The notes: a model not told the origin generated them from the letters alone. A DNA stretch of 64,000 bases from Niastella caeni (GCF_004834005.1 NZ_STFF01000003.1:558001-622000), one strand, 5' to 3'. Positions 8,594-18,054 are shown, counted from the stretch's first letter. Numbers and translations: made by a program.

Positions 8594-10558
8594 TCAAACA
8601 AGCTCTGTAACTTCAAGGCGGGACTCATTATCAATATGCCGCCGGCCTATAATTCTTTCCAAGTCCTCCTTAAAGATCACTTCTTTTTGTAGCAATAATT
8701 CAGCTACTTTAATAAGGTATTGTTTGTTTTGTAAAAGAAGCGTTTTTGTTTGCTGATAGGCATTATCTGCCAGTTTCCGTACTTCTTCATCGATAAGCTT
8801 ACCCGTTTCTTCGCTGTACGGCTTTTGAAATCCTGCATCCCGTTGACCTGATGAATCATAAAAGCTGACATTTCCCACTTTTTCATTAAATCCATAATAA
8901 GCTACCATCATATAAGCTTCTTTGGTAACTTTTTCCAGATCATCCAGCGCACCGGAAGAAACTTCTCCGAAGATAATTTCCTCTGCAGCACGACCACCTA
9001 ATGTAGCACAAAGATGTTCTTGAAAAGCAGTCCTTGTCCTCAGGTTCTTTTCCTCAGGAAGGTACCAGGCGGCGCCCAATGATTTACCTCTTGGAATTAT
9101 GGAAACTTTAATCAGCGGATCAACGTTGCACAACAACCAACTTGCCAGCGCATGTCCGGCTTCGTGATAGGCGATTATTTTCTTTTCTGCCGGAGATATG
9201 ATCTTGCTTTTTCTTTCAAGACCGGCCACAATCCGGTCAATTGCATCCAGGAAATCGGCCTTTCCGATCTGTTCCTTTTTTTTACGGGCGGCAATAAGTG
9301 CTGCCTCGTTACAAATATTAGCAATGTCTGCCCCGGAAAAGCCCGGGGTTTGCGCAGCCAGGAAATGCAGATCAATAGTATCATCCAGTACAAGTGATCG
9401 AATATGAACTTTGAAAATAGCTTCGCGTTCTTTTAAATTAGGCAGTTCAAGGTATATATGCCTGTCGAACCTGCCCGGACGCAGTAATGCAGGATCAAGC
9501 ATATCGGCACGGTTGGTGGCAGCCAGAACAATTACGCCGGTGTTCGTTCCAAACCCATCCATTTCGGTAAGTAACTGGTTCAGCGTGCTCTCCCGTTCAT
9601 CATTGGCGCCGGAAAAAAAGGCATTCCGGCTTCTCGATCGGCCAATAGCGTCAATCTCATCAATAAAAACAATACAGGGTGTTTTTTCCTTGGCTTTTTT
9701 AAACAGATCCCGTACCCGGGATGCCCCAACACCCACATACATTTCAACAAATTCAGAACCGGAGATACTGAAAAATGGCACCTGCGCCTCCCCTGCCACA
9801 GCTTTGGCCAATAATGTTTTTCCGGTGCCGGGCGGGCCAACAAGGATCACTCCTTTGGGTATCTTCGCCCCCAGCCGGGTAAATGCCTCTGGGTTCTTTA
9901 AGAAATCAACAATCTCTTTTACTTCCAGCTCAGCTTCATCCAATCCGGCTACTTCATCAAATGTGATAGTACTTTTATTTTCTTTATCGAGCAGTGTTGC
10001 AGTTGATTTACCAAAATTGAAAAGAGAAGAACCGCCGGCATTTTTCCGATATCCATATTGCAATACTATGAATAGTACAAGGAAAGGTATTATCCAGCCA
10101 ATAATCCCCCAAAAAACATCTGTTTTTTTCACATAGGTTATTGGGATTATTCTTTTCTCGAAACTTTTTTGTTCGGCGGCAGCATCCAGTTTCCGCTCAA
10201 AACTTTCAATTGACCCAATGGTCATTAAATAATGAGGGCCGGGATTGGGTTTATTGCCTATCAGGGGTTTAAAAGCTTTTGCAAAGGTTGTGTCACTTAT
10301 AAATGCCGGCTTTAAATAGATTTCAACATAATCCTGGTTCACAATGGTTAATTTCTCTACGGCGCCTTTGTTTAGAATTTTTGCTTCAAACTCAATCCAG
10401 TTAATTTCCTGAACAGAACTCCCCGCCCATTTATACAATAAAGGCAGCAGTAAAATGCCCCCGATCACCAGCCAAAGCCATATCAGGGGAAATCTTTTGG
10501 GTGATGACGGCGTTGGCGCCTTTTTTTCCTTTTTTTTATCTGGCTGCATGCTACCCAT
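8594..10558 (-). CDS. ftsH: ATP-dependent zinc metalloprotease FtsH
   Basis: A membrane-anchored AAA+ protease that degrades damaged membrane and short-lived cytosolic proteins. The 654 residues show an N-terminal helix (24-43), a periplasmic domain, a second helix (149-167), Walker A GPPGTGKT (241-248), Walker B CIVFIDEID (295-303), an arginine-finger SRH region (ATNRADML to PGRFDR) and the zinc site HEAGH (465-469) with the third ligand in SSGALDDL (about 539). Length is normal. A second ATG two codons into the gene could also be used. The tandem-box promoter suggests a stress-inducible copy; whether the genome has another is unknown. Confidence 0.95.
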   Translation of the reverse strand: MGSMQPDKKKEKKAPTPSSPKRFPLIWLWLVIGGILLLPLLYKWAGSSVQEINWIEFEAKILNKGAVEKLTIVNQDYVEIYLKPAFISDTTFAKAFKPLIGNKPNPGPHYLMTIGSIESFERKLDAAAEQKSFEKRIIPITYVKKTDVFWGIIGWIIPFLVLFIVLQYGYRKNAGGSSLFNFGKSTATLLDKENKSTITFDEVAGLDEAELEVKEIVDFLKNPEAFTRLGAKIPKGVILVGPPGTGKTLLAKAVAGEAQVPFFSISGSEFVEMYVGVGASRVRDLFKKAKEKTPCIVFIDEIDAIGRSRSRNAFFSGANDERESTLNQLLTEMDGFGTNTGVIVLAATNRADMLDPALLRPGRFDRHIYLELPNLKEREAIFKVHIRSLVLDDTIDLHFLAAQTPGFSGADIANICNEAALIAARKKKEQIGKADFLDAIDRIVAGLERKSKIISPAEKKIIAYHEAGHALASWLLCNVDPLIKVSIIPRGKSLGAAWYLPEEKNLRTRTAFQEHLCATLGGRAAEEIIFGEVSSGALDDLEKVTKEAYMMVAYYGFNEKVGNVSFYDSSGQRDAGFQKPYSEETGKLIDEEVRKLADNAYQQTKTLLLQNKQYLIKVAELLLQKEVIFKEDLERIIGRRHIDNESRLEVTELV

Positions 10559-10574
10559 TTTATTATGTTATTAT

Positions 10575-10639
10575 TAAAATTGAATCTTTAATTCAGATAA
10601 ATCGATGATCCTTATCATTGCCCTGCATGATTAGCTTCA
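10575..10639. promoter_or_regulatory. Tandem-box promoter region between ftsH and the divergent unit
   Basis: Palindrome TGAT-CCTT-ATCA at 10606-10617 (perfect) and TGAT-TAGC-TTCA at 10628-10639 (one mismatch), centres 22 bp apart. For ftsH, CAATTTTA on the minus strand starts 29.5 bp from the nearer centre, a weak -7 match. The same two boxes could serve the plus-strand gene at 10686 in mirror image, with the second box proximal, but no good -7 element is seen on that side. Confidence 0.65.
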
Positions 10640-10685
10640 GGAGGCGCATCAGCCACAAATCAGACTTCATTTTGAGACTGGTCAT

Positions 10686-11462
10686 ATGAAACAGGCATTC
10701 GCAAGAGGTAAATTGAAATGTGGTTTTCATTGGCTAATCTTAAAAGCGTTATGTATGTCGAATCATTATTTCAGCAAAGACTTTGCAAAAAAGTTCAGGA
10801 GCAAATGCGAGTTGTACGCTCCTACACAGGAATATCAATATGGCAACCTGCTTATAAAGCATTTTGAGGGCAACAAAGCAGAAATGGCCGTTATAGGAGA
10901 AAGACTTACCGAAAAATTCTTTAATACCGAAGTGATATCCCAAATCATTCTAACCCTTAAAAATGAAGGTTTTCCGGCTGCCGGGAAATTATTCAACATG
11001 GCAATAACGCTTAAAAACATTGGCAAAGCATATCTTCTCAATGAACATTATACAGCCTGTTATTATAGTGATTTAACAGGCATGCTTGATTCTTTCTCAA
11101 ATTTCCTCCATGCTTTCAAGGTTGATTTTGGTGAAAAAGTATGCGGCCAGTTGGCTACATATTATGTACATGGATCTTCAGCCAATCTTGCCCCTGAATG
11201 CGCTTCTTTAATACCGGTTATTGAACTGACAGACTTTTACCTGAATAACCTATCAACTTATTATAATTACTTTACTGCCACCTGGCAATATGAAGCTACT
11301 AATGGCAAAGGCGTTCAGGCAACAAACTATATGGCAGATTACCTGCAGGCACTTATAATGTGCACGGAAGAAACAAAAACCTGTATAGAAAATATCCGGT
11401 CATTGCTGCTGACCTGGGAAGCACAAATGCAATTAAAAGAAGAGCAGGAATTATATAATTAG
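10686..11462 (+). CDS. Unrecognised cytoplasmic protein upstream of the P-type ATPase
   Basis: A 258-residue soluble, probably all-alpha protein. It lacks signal peptide and membrane segments and contains clusters of aromatic residues (for example NLSTYYNYFTATWQYE) and several cysteines. An internal ATG at 10755 (MSNHYFSK) gives 235 residues and is an alternative start; the short leaders typical of the tandem-box promoters here favour 10686. It lies 8 bases before the P-type ATPase and is probably co-transcribed with it, divergently from ftsH. I recognise no family; a regulatory or accessory role for the pump is only a guess. Confidence 0.6.
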   Translation: MKQAFARGKLKCGFHWLILKALCMSNHYFSKDFAKKFRSKCELYAPTQEYQYGNLLIKHFEGNKAEMAVIGERLTEKFFNTEVISQIILTLKNEGFPAAGKLFNMAITLKNIGKAYLLNEHYTACYYSDLTGMLDSFSNFLHAFKVDFGEKVCGQLATYYVHGSSANLAPECASLIPVIELTDFYLNNLSTYYNYFTATWQYEATNGKGVQATNYMADYLQALIMCTEETKTCIENIRSLLLTWEAQMQLKEEQELYN

Positions 11463-11470
11463 CCCTTTAT

Positions 11471-13993
11471 ATGCCAGGCAAAGTGACATTGATAGAAAAT
11501 ATACAGGGGCTGGCTGAAAAAGATATCCCTGCCCTGCAGCAACAACATGGAAAAAACTCCTTCCAACTGGAAAAACCACGGCAGCTATTACATATACTGA
11601 CTGATATAATCAGGGAGCCTATGTTTATCCTGCTAATGATCGCCTGTATCGCTTACTTTATACTCGGTCAGTCAACGGAAGGAATAATGATGTTGGTAGC
11701 GATATGTTTTGTAACAGCCATATCATTATACCAGGATGTGCGAAGCACCCGCGCACTGCAGGCATTAAAACAATTCACAGAACCGGAAGTAACCGTGATC
11801 AGGGATGGCGTTGAAAAAAAGATCCGCTCCGAAGAACTGGTGCCGGGGGATGTGATCATCCTGGAAGAAGGCAATAAAGTTCCTGCAGATGCCACAATTT
11901 TACAGGAAAACGACCTTTCGGTAAACGAGTCTGTCATTACAGGCGAATCGATGCCGGCAGACAAAGATGAGGCCAGTGGAAAGAACGTGCTTTATCAGGG
12001 CACTACAATAAATACAGGAAAGTGCTATGCGGCTGTAACGGCCACCGGCAGCAATACCATATTGGGCAAGCTAGGCAAAACCGTTAGTATGATAACAGCG
12101 CCGAAAACGCTGTTACAAACCCAGGTAAACCGCTTTGTTCGCCAACTGGCGATCTTTGGCATTAGCGCCTTCCTGCTGATCTGGATGGTCAATTACCTCA
12201 AAAACGGGTTGCCTATTCAAAGCCTGCTGTTTGCCCTAACGCTGGCTATGGCTGCTGTTCCGGAAGAAATACCGGTAGCGTTTTCATCTTTCCTGGCTTT
12301 GGGCGCCTGGCAAATGAGCAAGCTCGGCATCATCACGCGGCAACCACAAACTATTGAAAACCTTGGCGCCGTAAATGTGATATGCCTTGACAAAACCGGC
12401 ACCATCACAGAAAACAAAATGACCGTAAAAACCATTTATGATTTTGAGCAGGATGCATTAATTGATGCCGGTGAAAAATTAAGAAAATCGGGCGCACTAC
12501 GCTTTGCTGCTATGGCCAGTGAACAAAATCCGTTCGACGCTATGGAAAAAGCCATTCTCGAAACACTCGCATTATATGCTGACCATGATTTAACCAATTT
12601 TCCCAAACAGGTTTACGAATATCCCTTAGCAGGCAATCCTCCTATGATGACCCATATTTTTTATGAGAATGAAACTTACGTGGCAGCAGCCAAAGGAGCT
12701 CCGGAAAGAATAATAAAGGCCTGCCGGTTGAATGACGACAATGCGGCTAAAATCATTGAACAAGCCAGGCAGCAGGCTCAAAAAGGTTACCGGGTCATTG
12801 GTGTTGCCAGCGCCGTTCATACAGAAAACGAATTCCCGAACAGGCAGGATGATTTCAACTGGAAATTTAAAGGGTTGTTATGTTTATATGATCCGCCACG
12901 GGAAAATATTGCACAGGTACTTAAGCAATTTTACGATGCACAAATAGATATCAAATTATTGACCGGCGACTTTGCTGAAACAGCTATCAACATCTGCCAG
13001 CAGGTGGGCATAACGGGGTATCTGAAATATGTTACCGGAGACCAGGTATTGCAAATGCATGAAAATGAATTAAAGAAAACGGTTGAGGAGATTAGTTTGT
13101 TCGTAAGGATGTTCCCGGAGGCCAAACAGAAAGTGGTTAACGCTTTAAAATCAAATGGGCATATTGTGGCCATGACTGGTGATGGCGTTAACGATGCCCC
13201 CGCCCTCAAAGCTTCGGATATTGGTATTGCCCTGGGGAAAAAGGGTACGGAAATGGCCAGGCAGGCTGCAGATCTTATCGTTACGGATGATGATCTTGAG
13301 AAAGTTGCGGAAGCTTTAAAGCAGGGCAGAAAGATTTTCAATAACTTAAAAAAAGCCATCCGGTATATTATCTCTATTCATATTCCCATTATCCTTACCG
13401 CATCTGTGCCCTTATTGTTGGGTTGGAAGTATCCCAATATTTTCACCCCTATTCATGTTATTTTCCTTGAACTGATCATGGGGCCCACCTGTTCCGTTTT
13501 CTTTGAACGGGAACCGGTTGAAGAGCAGCTTATGTCGCAGTCACCCCGGAAACGGAGCCTGAGCCTGTTTCAACAGGGTGAATTGCTGCTAAGCATTATG
13601 CAGGGCCTGATAATAACCAGTGGCGTACTATTGGTTTATTATCTTTCCATGTATTCAGGCGACTCGATAAATGAAACCAGGACAATGGTTTTTACAACGC
13701 TTATAATCAGCAATGTATTTTTAACATTTGCCAACCGGTCTTTTACCGAAAATATTATCAAAACCATACGGTATAAAAACAGGCTGGCCCGTTGGCTATT
13801 ACTGATCTCTGTGCTTTTTTTGGCAGCTCTTCATCTTATACCTCCGGTTCGTGAAATTTTCGGATTAGCGCCTGTGCAGGCAATTAAACTTTTTCTATGC
13901 GTAAATATTGCATTATTAAGTGTTGGCTGGTTTGAAGTTTATAAAACCCATCGCTTCAAACCCGGAAAAACATTCATCAGCCATAAACATTAA
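11471..13993 (+). CDS. Cation-translocating P-type ATPase (P2-like)
   Basis: An 840-residue membrane pump with all core motifs: TGES (157-160) in the actuator domain, PEEIP (264-268) in helix M4, phosphorylation site DKTGT at Asp307, and TGDGVNDAPAL in the hinge. The PEEIP motif resembles PEGLP of Ca2+-type pumps, but the M6 region reads FLELIMGPTC rather than the Ca2+ consensus, so the ion is uncertain (Ca2+ or another divalent). No heavy-metal N-terminal domain is present. Probable second gene of the unit starting at 10686. A second pump of equal length but different class lies at 31458-33980. Confidence 0.9.
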   Translation: MPGKVTLIENIQGLAEKDIPALQQQHGKNSFQLEKPRQLLHILTDIIREPMFILLMIACIAYFILGQSTEGIMMLVAICFVTAISLYQDVRSTRALQALKQFTEPEVTVIRDGVEKKIRSEELVPGDVIILEEGNKVPADATILQENDLSVNESVITGESMPADKDEASGKNVLYQGTTINTGKCYAAVTATGSNTILGKLGKTVSMITAPKTLLQTQVNRFVRQLAIFGISAFLLIWMVNYLKNGLPIQSLLFALTLAMAAVPEEIPVAFSSFLALGAWQMSKLGIITRQPQTIENLGAVNVICLDKTGTITENKMTVKTIYDFEQDALIDAGEKLRKSGALRFAAMASEQNPFDAMEKAILETLALYADHDLTNFPKQVYEYPLAGNPPMMTHIFYENETYVAAAKGAPERIIKACRLNDDNAAKIIEQARQQAQKGYRVIGVASAVHTENEFPNRQDDFNWKFKGLLCLYDPPRENIAQVLKQFYDAQIDIKLLTGDFAETAINICQQVGITGYLKYVTGDQVLQMHENELKKTVEEISLFVRMFPEAKQKVVNALKSNGHIVAMTGDGVNDAPALKASDIGIALGKKGTEMARQAADLIVTDDDLEKVAEALKQGRKIFNNLKKAIRYIISIHIPIILTASVPLLLGWKYPNIFTPIHVIFLELIMGPTCSVFFEREPVEEQLMSQSPRKRSLSLFQQGELLLSIMQGLIITSGVLLVYYLSMYSGDSINETRTMVFTTLIISNVFLTFANRSFTENIIKTIRYKNRLARWLLLISVLFLAALHLIPPVREIFGLAPVQAIKLFLCVNIALLSVGWFEVYKTHRFKPGKTFISHKH

Positions 13994-14007
13994 ACAGCCG
14001 GTTATAC

Positions 14008-14072
14008 TGACAATTCTCATTCCTCCTTATGATCACGGTCCTTTATCTGAACACCGGCTCATGCTAAATTCG
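14008..14072 (+). promoter_or_regulatory. Tandem-box promoter of hsp20
   Basis: Distal TGAC-AATT-CTCA at 14008-14019 and proximal TGAT-CACG-GTCC at 14030-14041, each one mismatch from TGAY-N4-RTCA, centres 22 bp apart. The -7 element TAAATTCG at 14065-14072 begins 29.5 bp from the proximal centre. Neither box alone would be convincing; the spacing makes the case. Confidence 0.6.
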
Positions 14073-14111
14073 ATATATCATTATTTAATAACCATAAAAA
14101 TTGGAGGACAT

Positions 14112-14546
14112 ATGTCTACAAAAGAATTAACAAAACGAAGTGAATTATTCCCTGCTTTCTTTGATGACTTTTTCAAACCCTGGAATGAATGGATGGGCAT
14201 GGGACGGGCGTTGACAACACCCGCAGTGAACATCACTGAAAATAAAAATCATTTTGAAGTATCGGTTGCTGCACCCGGGCTGAAAAAAAGTGACTTCAAC
14301 ATTGATATTGAAGATAATATGTTGACCATTAGCAGTGAAAAAGAAGAAAGGAAAGAAGAAAAGGATGAACGCTTTACCCGTAAGGAGTACAGCTATTCTT
14401 CTTTTAGCCGCAGCTTTACATTACCTGAAGAAGTGATTAAAGACAAAATTGAAGCGGTTTACGAAGACGGCGTGTTGCGTATAACATTGCCCAAAACAGA
14501 ACAAGCGAAGAAAGCAGCTTTATCAAAGCACATTACGGTAAAATAG
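14112..14546 (+). CDS. Hsp20 family small heat-shock protein
   Basis: A 144-residue ATP-independent holdase chaperone. The alpha-crystallin domain runs from about residue 36 (PAVNITE) to 135, with VAAPGLKKSDFNIDIEDNM and the signature GVLRITLPK. The start is fixed by a clear GGAGG five bases before ATG 14112; longer readings into the preceding pump gene are unlikely. The gene is followed by a strong hairpin and then the site-2 protease and L,D-transpeptidase genes. Tandem boxes lie 70-100 bases upstream. Confidence 0.93.
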   Translation: MSTKELTKRSELFPAFFDDFFKPWNEWMGMGRALTTPAVNITENKNHFEVSVAAPGLKKSDFNIDIEDNMLTISSEKEERKEEKDERFTRKEYSYSSFSRSFTLPEEVIKDKIEAVYEDGVLRITLPKTEQAKKAALSKHITVK

Positions 14547-14567
14547 GAAGTGGTCTTTTATTCAGGG

Positions 14568-14597
14568 GGTCCCGCTTCGTGGTTGGGCGGGACCTTT
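14568..14597 (+). terminator. Strong hairpin after hsp20
   Basis: A perfect 8-bp stem GGTCCCGC/GCGGGACC with an 11-base loop and a short TTTATA tail. It would end most hsp20 transcripts; the site-2 protease gene begins 21 bases later with no promoter visible between, so partial read-through probably sets the ratio of chaperone to downstream products. Confidence 0.75.
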
Positions 14598-14617
14598 ATA
14601 CAATTAAAAAATACCTT

Positions 14618-15739
14618 ATGCGTGGATCATATAAAATACTGACCGTCCGGGGAATCAGTTTACACATACACTGGACATTCCTGCTGTTGATCGGGTGGGT
14701 GTTACTGGTTAATGCAACAGCTGGTAACAATATTGAACAGATCAGTTGGTCGGTATTGTTTCTTTTAGCGGTTTTTGTATGCGTTACCCTGCATGAATTT
14801 GGGCACGCACTGATGGCGGCCCGCTTTGGTATTCAGGCAAAAGAGATCGTACTGCTGCCAATTGGCGGTATAGCCAGTATAGAAAAATTCCCCGATACCC
14901 CCCGCCAGGAACTCGCCATCAGCATTGCAGGCCCTCTGGTTAACCTTGTTATAGCCGGTTTATTGTGGTTATTCATACCAAACATGTCATTGATAGCGCG
15001 TGAACCTCATATGACTATCATGCATGGCCACGATTTTTTATATAACCTGCGGATCGTAAATATTGCATTGGCTGTATTTAATTTAATTCCCGCCTTTCCC
15101 ATGGATGGCGGAAGAATATTGCGGGCCCTCCTCGGATTTAAGCTGAATTACATTCAGGCTACTACCATAGCAGCCACTGTGGGAAAGATCATTGCCATCC
15201 TGTTCATTATAGCGGGGATAGTATTCATCAACCCTTTTTTACCCATCATAGGGGTCTTCATTATCTTCTCTGCAGGCGCCGAAGAATATTACCTGCGATT
15301 GAAATCTTTGGTAAAGGGAATAAAACTAAATGAAGTGTTGATGTACGATTATAACAGCCTGCAGGCAAACATGACTGTACAGGAAGCCTCCAACATTTTA
15401 AACAGCAATCATAGTAAATATTTCATCCTGATGGATGGCATAAATCCGGTTGGCGCCATTAACCGGATGGAGATCATAAAAGCGCTTGCCGACATGAATT
15501 ATACTGAATCGCTAAAAAACCTGGTAAAGGAGAAACTGGAATACCTGAATGGTGATAAAGAGATCGATACGGTATTGGAAAATCTGGCCCGCAATGACGA
15601 ACGAATTTTTCCGGTAATGGATAACAGCCATTTCATTGGTGTTGTGAACCTGAACCACATAATAGAATACTTGCTGCTGAACAAGATCAACACAAAAGAA
15701 TATCCAAGGATCAGGTCTTTGGCCGGATTATTACACTGA
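14618..15739 (+). CDS. Site-2 protease-like M50 metalloprotease with CBS-type domain
   Basis: A 373-residue membrane protease. Zinc site HEFGH (59-63) sits in one helix and the third ligand Asp162 in NLIPAFPMDGG; about six hydrophobic helices surround them. The C-terminal third (about 245-370) has two CBS-like repeats (LMDGINPVGAINR and VMDNSHFIGVVNL), as in the archaeal/bacterial S2P-CBS group in which nucleotides may control activity. ATG 14618 is chosen because the earlier GTG at 14579 lies within the hairpin. Probable substrates are membrane-bound regulators or stress-damaged proteins. Confidence 0.88.
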   Translation: MRGSYKILTVRGISLHIHWTFLLLIGWVLLVNATAGNNIEQISWSVLFLLAVFVCVTLHEFGHALMAARFGIQAKEIVLLPIGGIASIEKFPDTPRQELAISIAGPLVNLVIAGLLWLFIPNMSLIAREPHMTIMHGHDFLYNLRIVNIALAVFNLIPAFPMDGGRILRALLGFKLNYIQATTIAATVGKIIAILFIIAGIVFINPFLPIIGVFIIFSAGAEEYYLRLKSLVKGIKLNEVLMYDYNSLQANMTVQEASNILNSNHSKYFILMDGINPVGAINRMEIIKALADMNYTESLKNLVKEKLEYLNGDKEIDTVLENLARNDERIFPVMDNSHFIGVVNLNHIIEYLLLNKINTKEYPRIRSLAGLLH

Positions 15740-15775
15740 TTGCAACAATGTTCCTTATGATTAAAACAGGCAATA

Positions 15776-17335
15776 ATGCGCATTAAAATAATTATTACAC
15801 TTATCCAGGCATTCATTGCACTAACTGTTACCGCACAAATAAATAATGATGAAATACAGTTGATAATAAAAGTTAGCCGAACAGAGATCCCTTTACAATA
15901 CCCGGAACACATAAAGGAATTTTACAAAATAAACCAGTACAGTTATGTTTGGCTCAACCATCATAACAACACACAAAACCTGTTGCAGTTACTGGGGTCT
16001 GCGTCAGATGTAGGATTACAGGAAGCAGACTATCAGTTCAATTTTATTCAATTTTTCAGGAACAACTATTTCGTCAGGCCTACTCATCACGATTCGTTAA
16101 TGACAGAGATTCGTCTCACTGATGCAGCCATCCATTTCTTCAGGGATGTAGCCTATGGGAATCGTAAACCTTCCATTGGATTTAATGGAATAAATTATAT
16201 TCCCGATTGCTTTAATATTCCGACACTACTGGCCACTGCCATCGCAGACAATCGGTTACCAAACCTTATAAAAGAGCTGGAACCGGATATTGCAGGATAT
16301 CAAACTGTTAAAGACTGGCTTGCCGTATTTTATCAAAGTATAAACGACAGCTTATACAAAGAAATTAAAATTTCGTCCATCAGTATTAGCGGTTCCAATA
16401 AACCATTGGTGAACAGGCTTTACCACCTGGGTATTATTGATTCATTGAATGGTAAGCTTACCGATGCAGTAATAAAGGCGAAACTTAGATCGGCCCAACG
16501 GCTTTTTAATTTACCAACCGATGGAATTTTAAACAAACTTACTATTGAAGCGCTAAATACATCACTGGCAATACGCATACAGGAATTGAAAGCAGCCATG
16601 AATACGTTCCGGTGGCTCCGTTGCGCCAGCATGCAGTCACCGGTTTTTGTGGTAAATATACCTTCGGCCAACCTGCTGGTTATACATAAAGGAAAAGTAC
16701 TGCTGCAATCAAAAGTAATTGTTGGCAAAAGATCCACCCCAACGCCTACCCTCGCCAGCGTGATCACAGATGTTATATTATACCCGTATTGGATGGTGCC
16801 CAACAAAATAGCCACCCGGGAATTGCTCCCCCTCATACAGCGCAATCCTGGTTATCTGCCGGCTAATAATATGCAGGTTTTAAATAAAGCTGGAAAGATC
16901 GTTGATCCCTTAACAATTGACTGGAGTCAACTATCACCCTCCTATTTCCCGTATATATTACGGCAATCAACCGGTTGCGATAACTCACTGGGTATTGTAA
17001 AGCTCAATTTCTATAGTCCATATGGTGTTTATTTACACGACACGCCCTGGAAGGTGTTATTCAATTTTAATAAACGCTATTTCAGCCATGGTTGTATTCG
17101 TGTTCAACAAGCGATAGAACTGGCCCATTTCCTGTTAAAGGAAAACACCATCGCGATTGATACGCTCGAAGAGAAGGGCTGTTTGCGCCACCAGGCCCCG
17201 CTTCCCATACCGATTAAAGAACGCACTCCGGTGTTTGTACTGTACAATACCGCCTGGATAGACTCCGCAGGTATAGTACAATTCAACGAAGATATATACA
17301 GGAAATTCAGCTATGGTCAGCTAAGCATTAAATAG
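15776..17335 (+). CDS. L,D-transpeptidase (YcbB/LdtD-like)
   Basis: An exported 519-residue enzyme that forms 3-3 peptidoglycan crosslinks or attaches proteins. A signal peptide ends TVTAQ (about residue 21). An alpha-helical scaffold domain and a peptidoglycan-binding-like segment (about 205-270) precede the catalytic domain (about 288-480) with YPYWMVP, GVYLHDTP and the active-site SHGCIRV, Cys440. Length and order match the YcbB group. It follows the site-2 protease by 36 bases and is probably in the same unit. 3-3 crosslinking is often linked to envelope stress. Confidence 0.9.
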   Translation: MRIKIIITLIQAFIALTVTAQINNDEIQLIIKVSRTEIPLQYPEHIKEFYKINQYSYVWLNHHNNTQNLLQLLGSASDVGLQEADYQFNFIQFFRNNYFVRPTHHDSLMTEIRLTDAAIHFFRDVAYGNRKPSIGFNGINYIPDCFNIPTLLATAIADNRLPNLIKELEPDIAGYQTVKDWLAVFYQSINDSLYKEIKISSISISGSNKPLVNRLYHLGIIDSLNGKLTDAVIKAKLRSAQRLFNLPTDGILNKLTIEALNTSLAIRIQELKAAMNTFRWLRCASMQSPVFVVNIPSANLLVIHKGKVLLQSKVIVGKRSTPTPTLASVITDVILYPYWMVPNKIATRELLPLIQRNPGYLPANNMQVLNKAGKIVDPLTIDWSQLSPSYFPYILRQSTGCDNSLGIVKLNFYSPYGVYLHDTPWKVLFNFNKRYFSHGCIRVQQAIELAHFLLKENTIAIDTLEEKGCLRHQAPLPIPIKERTPVFVLYNTAWIDSAGIVQFNEDIYRKFSYGQLSIK

Positions 17336-17347
17336 TCAGGGAATTAA

Positions 17348-17545
17348 TTAAGTAATAAAATAAAAAGGCAGAAAAGAGGCCTTGTCCGCCAACTTGTTTG
17401 ATCTGTTTAACGTTGTTTGCTCTTTATCCTCGAGCCAGCCTGCTACAATTACTTTGGCGCCTCTTGCGGCAAAAGCAACAGGTTTGGAAATTCGAATATA
17501 CCAATAGGATATAGCGCCATCATAATGGCAGGTGATATGAGCCCT
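17348..17545 (-). pseudogene. Eroded N-terminal remnant of a short-chain dehydrogenase
   Basis: The minus strand of this 224-base gap translates without stop to a stretch containing AFAARGAKVIVAG, the typical second beta strand of a short-chain dehydrogenase, preceded by AHITC..DGAIS where the family has the ALITG..SGIG nucleotide loop. One base appears missing at the glycine loop, and there is no start or catalytic Tyr/Lys part. I read it as the 5' end of a lost gene; the match is by eye. Confidence 0.45.
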
Positions 17546-17559
17546 GATGCAATCCGGCC

Positions 17560-17925
17560 TTATTCGCCCAGATATTTAACTATCAATTGCACCAGATCAT
17601 CAGCATCAAATGGTTTGGTGATGTAGTCATTAGCGCCTGCATCAAGTCCCTTTTTGATCTCTGATTTTTCAGCTGAAGCAGTAAAAAAAACAAAAGGAGT
17701 ATTTTCAAAAAACGATTCGCGTCGAAGTATTTCCAAAAGATGATACCCGTCGATTTCAGGCATCATAATATCGCAGATGATCAGATCGGGCTTTTCTTTT
17801 AACGCCATATCGAGCCCTTCCTTTCCATTGCACGCGGAAAGCACTGTGTAATTGGCCAATTCAAGGAGTTCACAAGTATTTTCGCGGATCGCGTTATTGT
17901 CCTCAACCAATAATATCCGTTTCAT
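17560..17925 (-). CDS. Single-domain response regulator
   Basis: A 121-residue CheY-like receiver and nothing else: acidic residues Glu8-Asp9, phospho-acceptor Asp52 in IICDIMMPEIDG, Thr82 and Lys104 in YITKPF. Having no output domain, it must act by protein contact or as a phosphorelay shuttle. It stands alone, is preceded by the tandem-box promoter, and could receive phosphate from the kinases in this window (2-1330 or 27079-29133); that pairing is conjecture. Confidence 0.92.
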   Translation of the reverse strand: MKRILLVEDNNAIRENTCELLELANYTVLSACNGKEGLDMALKEKPDLIICDIMMPEIDGYHLLEILRRESFFENTPFVFFTASAEKSEIKKGLDAGANDYITKPFDADDLVQLIVKYLGE

Positions 17926-17978
17926 TGTAATGGTCTTAGAAATTATTGTTGTAAAATTTCATAGCAGAAACGGCACTA

Positions 17979-18054
17979 CAAAGTTAGAAGTAAGTTATGA
18001 AAAAAATGATTGACTCCGATCAAATAACACTTAATAGTCATTTGTTCAGAATCA
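17979..18054 (-). promoter_or_regulatory. Box promoter of the receiver gene
   Basis: Perfect -7 element TAACTTTG (minus strand, 17979-17986) begins 30.5 bp from the centre of TGAC-TCCG-ATCA (18011-18022), which with its flanks matches the Fnr consensus except one base. A second site TGTT-CAGA-ATCA lies at 18043-18054, here 32 bp away (three helical turns) rather than 22. The remainder of 17926-18305 holds only the short gene remnant at 18176-18223. Confidence 0.72.

Noticed and set aside
9411..10136. A 241-codon plus-strand frame opposite ftsH
   Set aside because: It is the complement of a clearly coding protease region with full motifs on the minus strand; its composition (Ser/Thr rich, no domain) is typical of a shadow frame.
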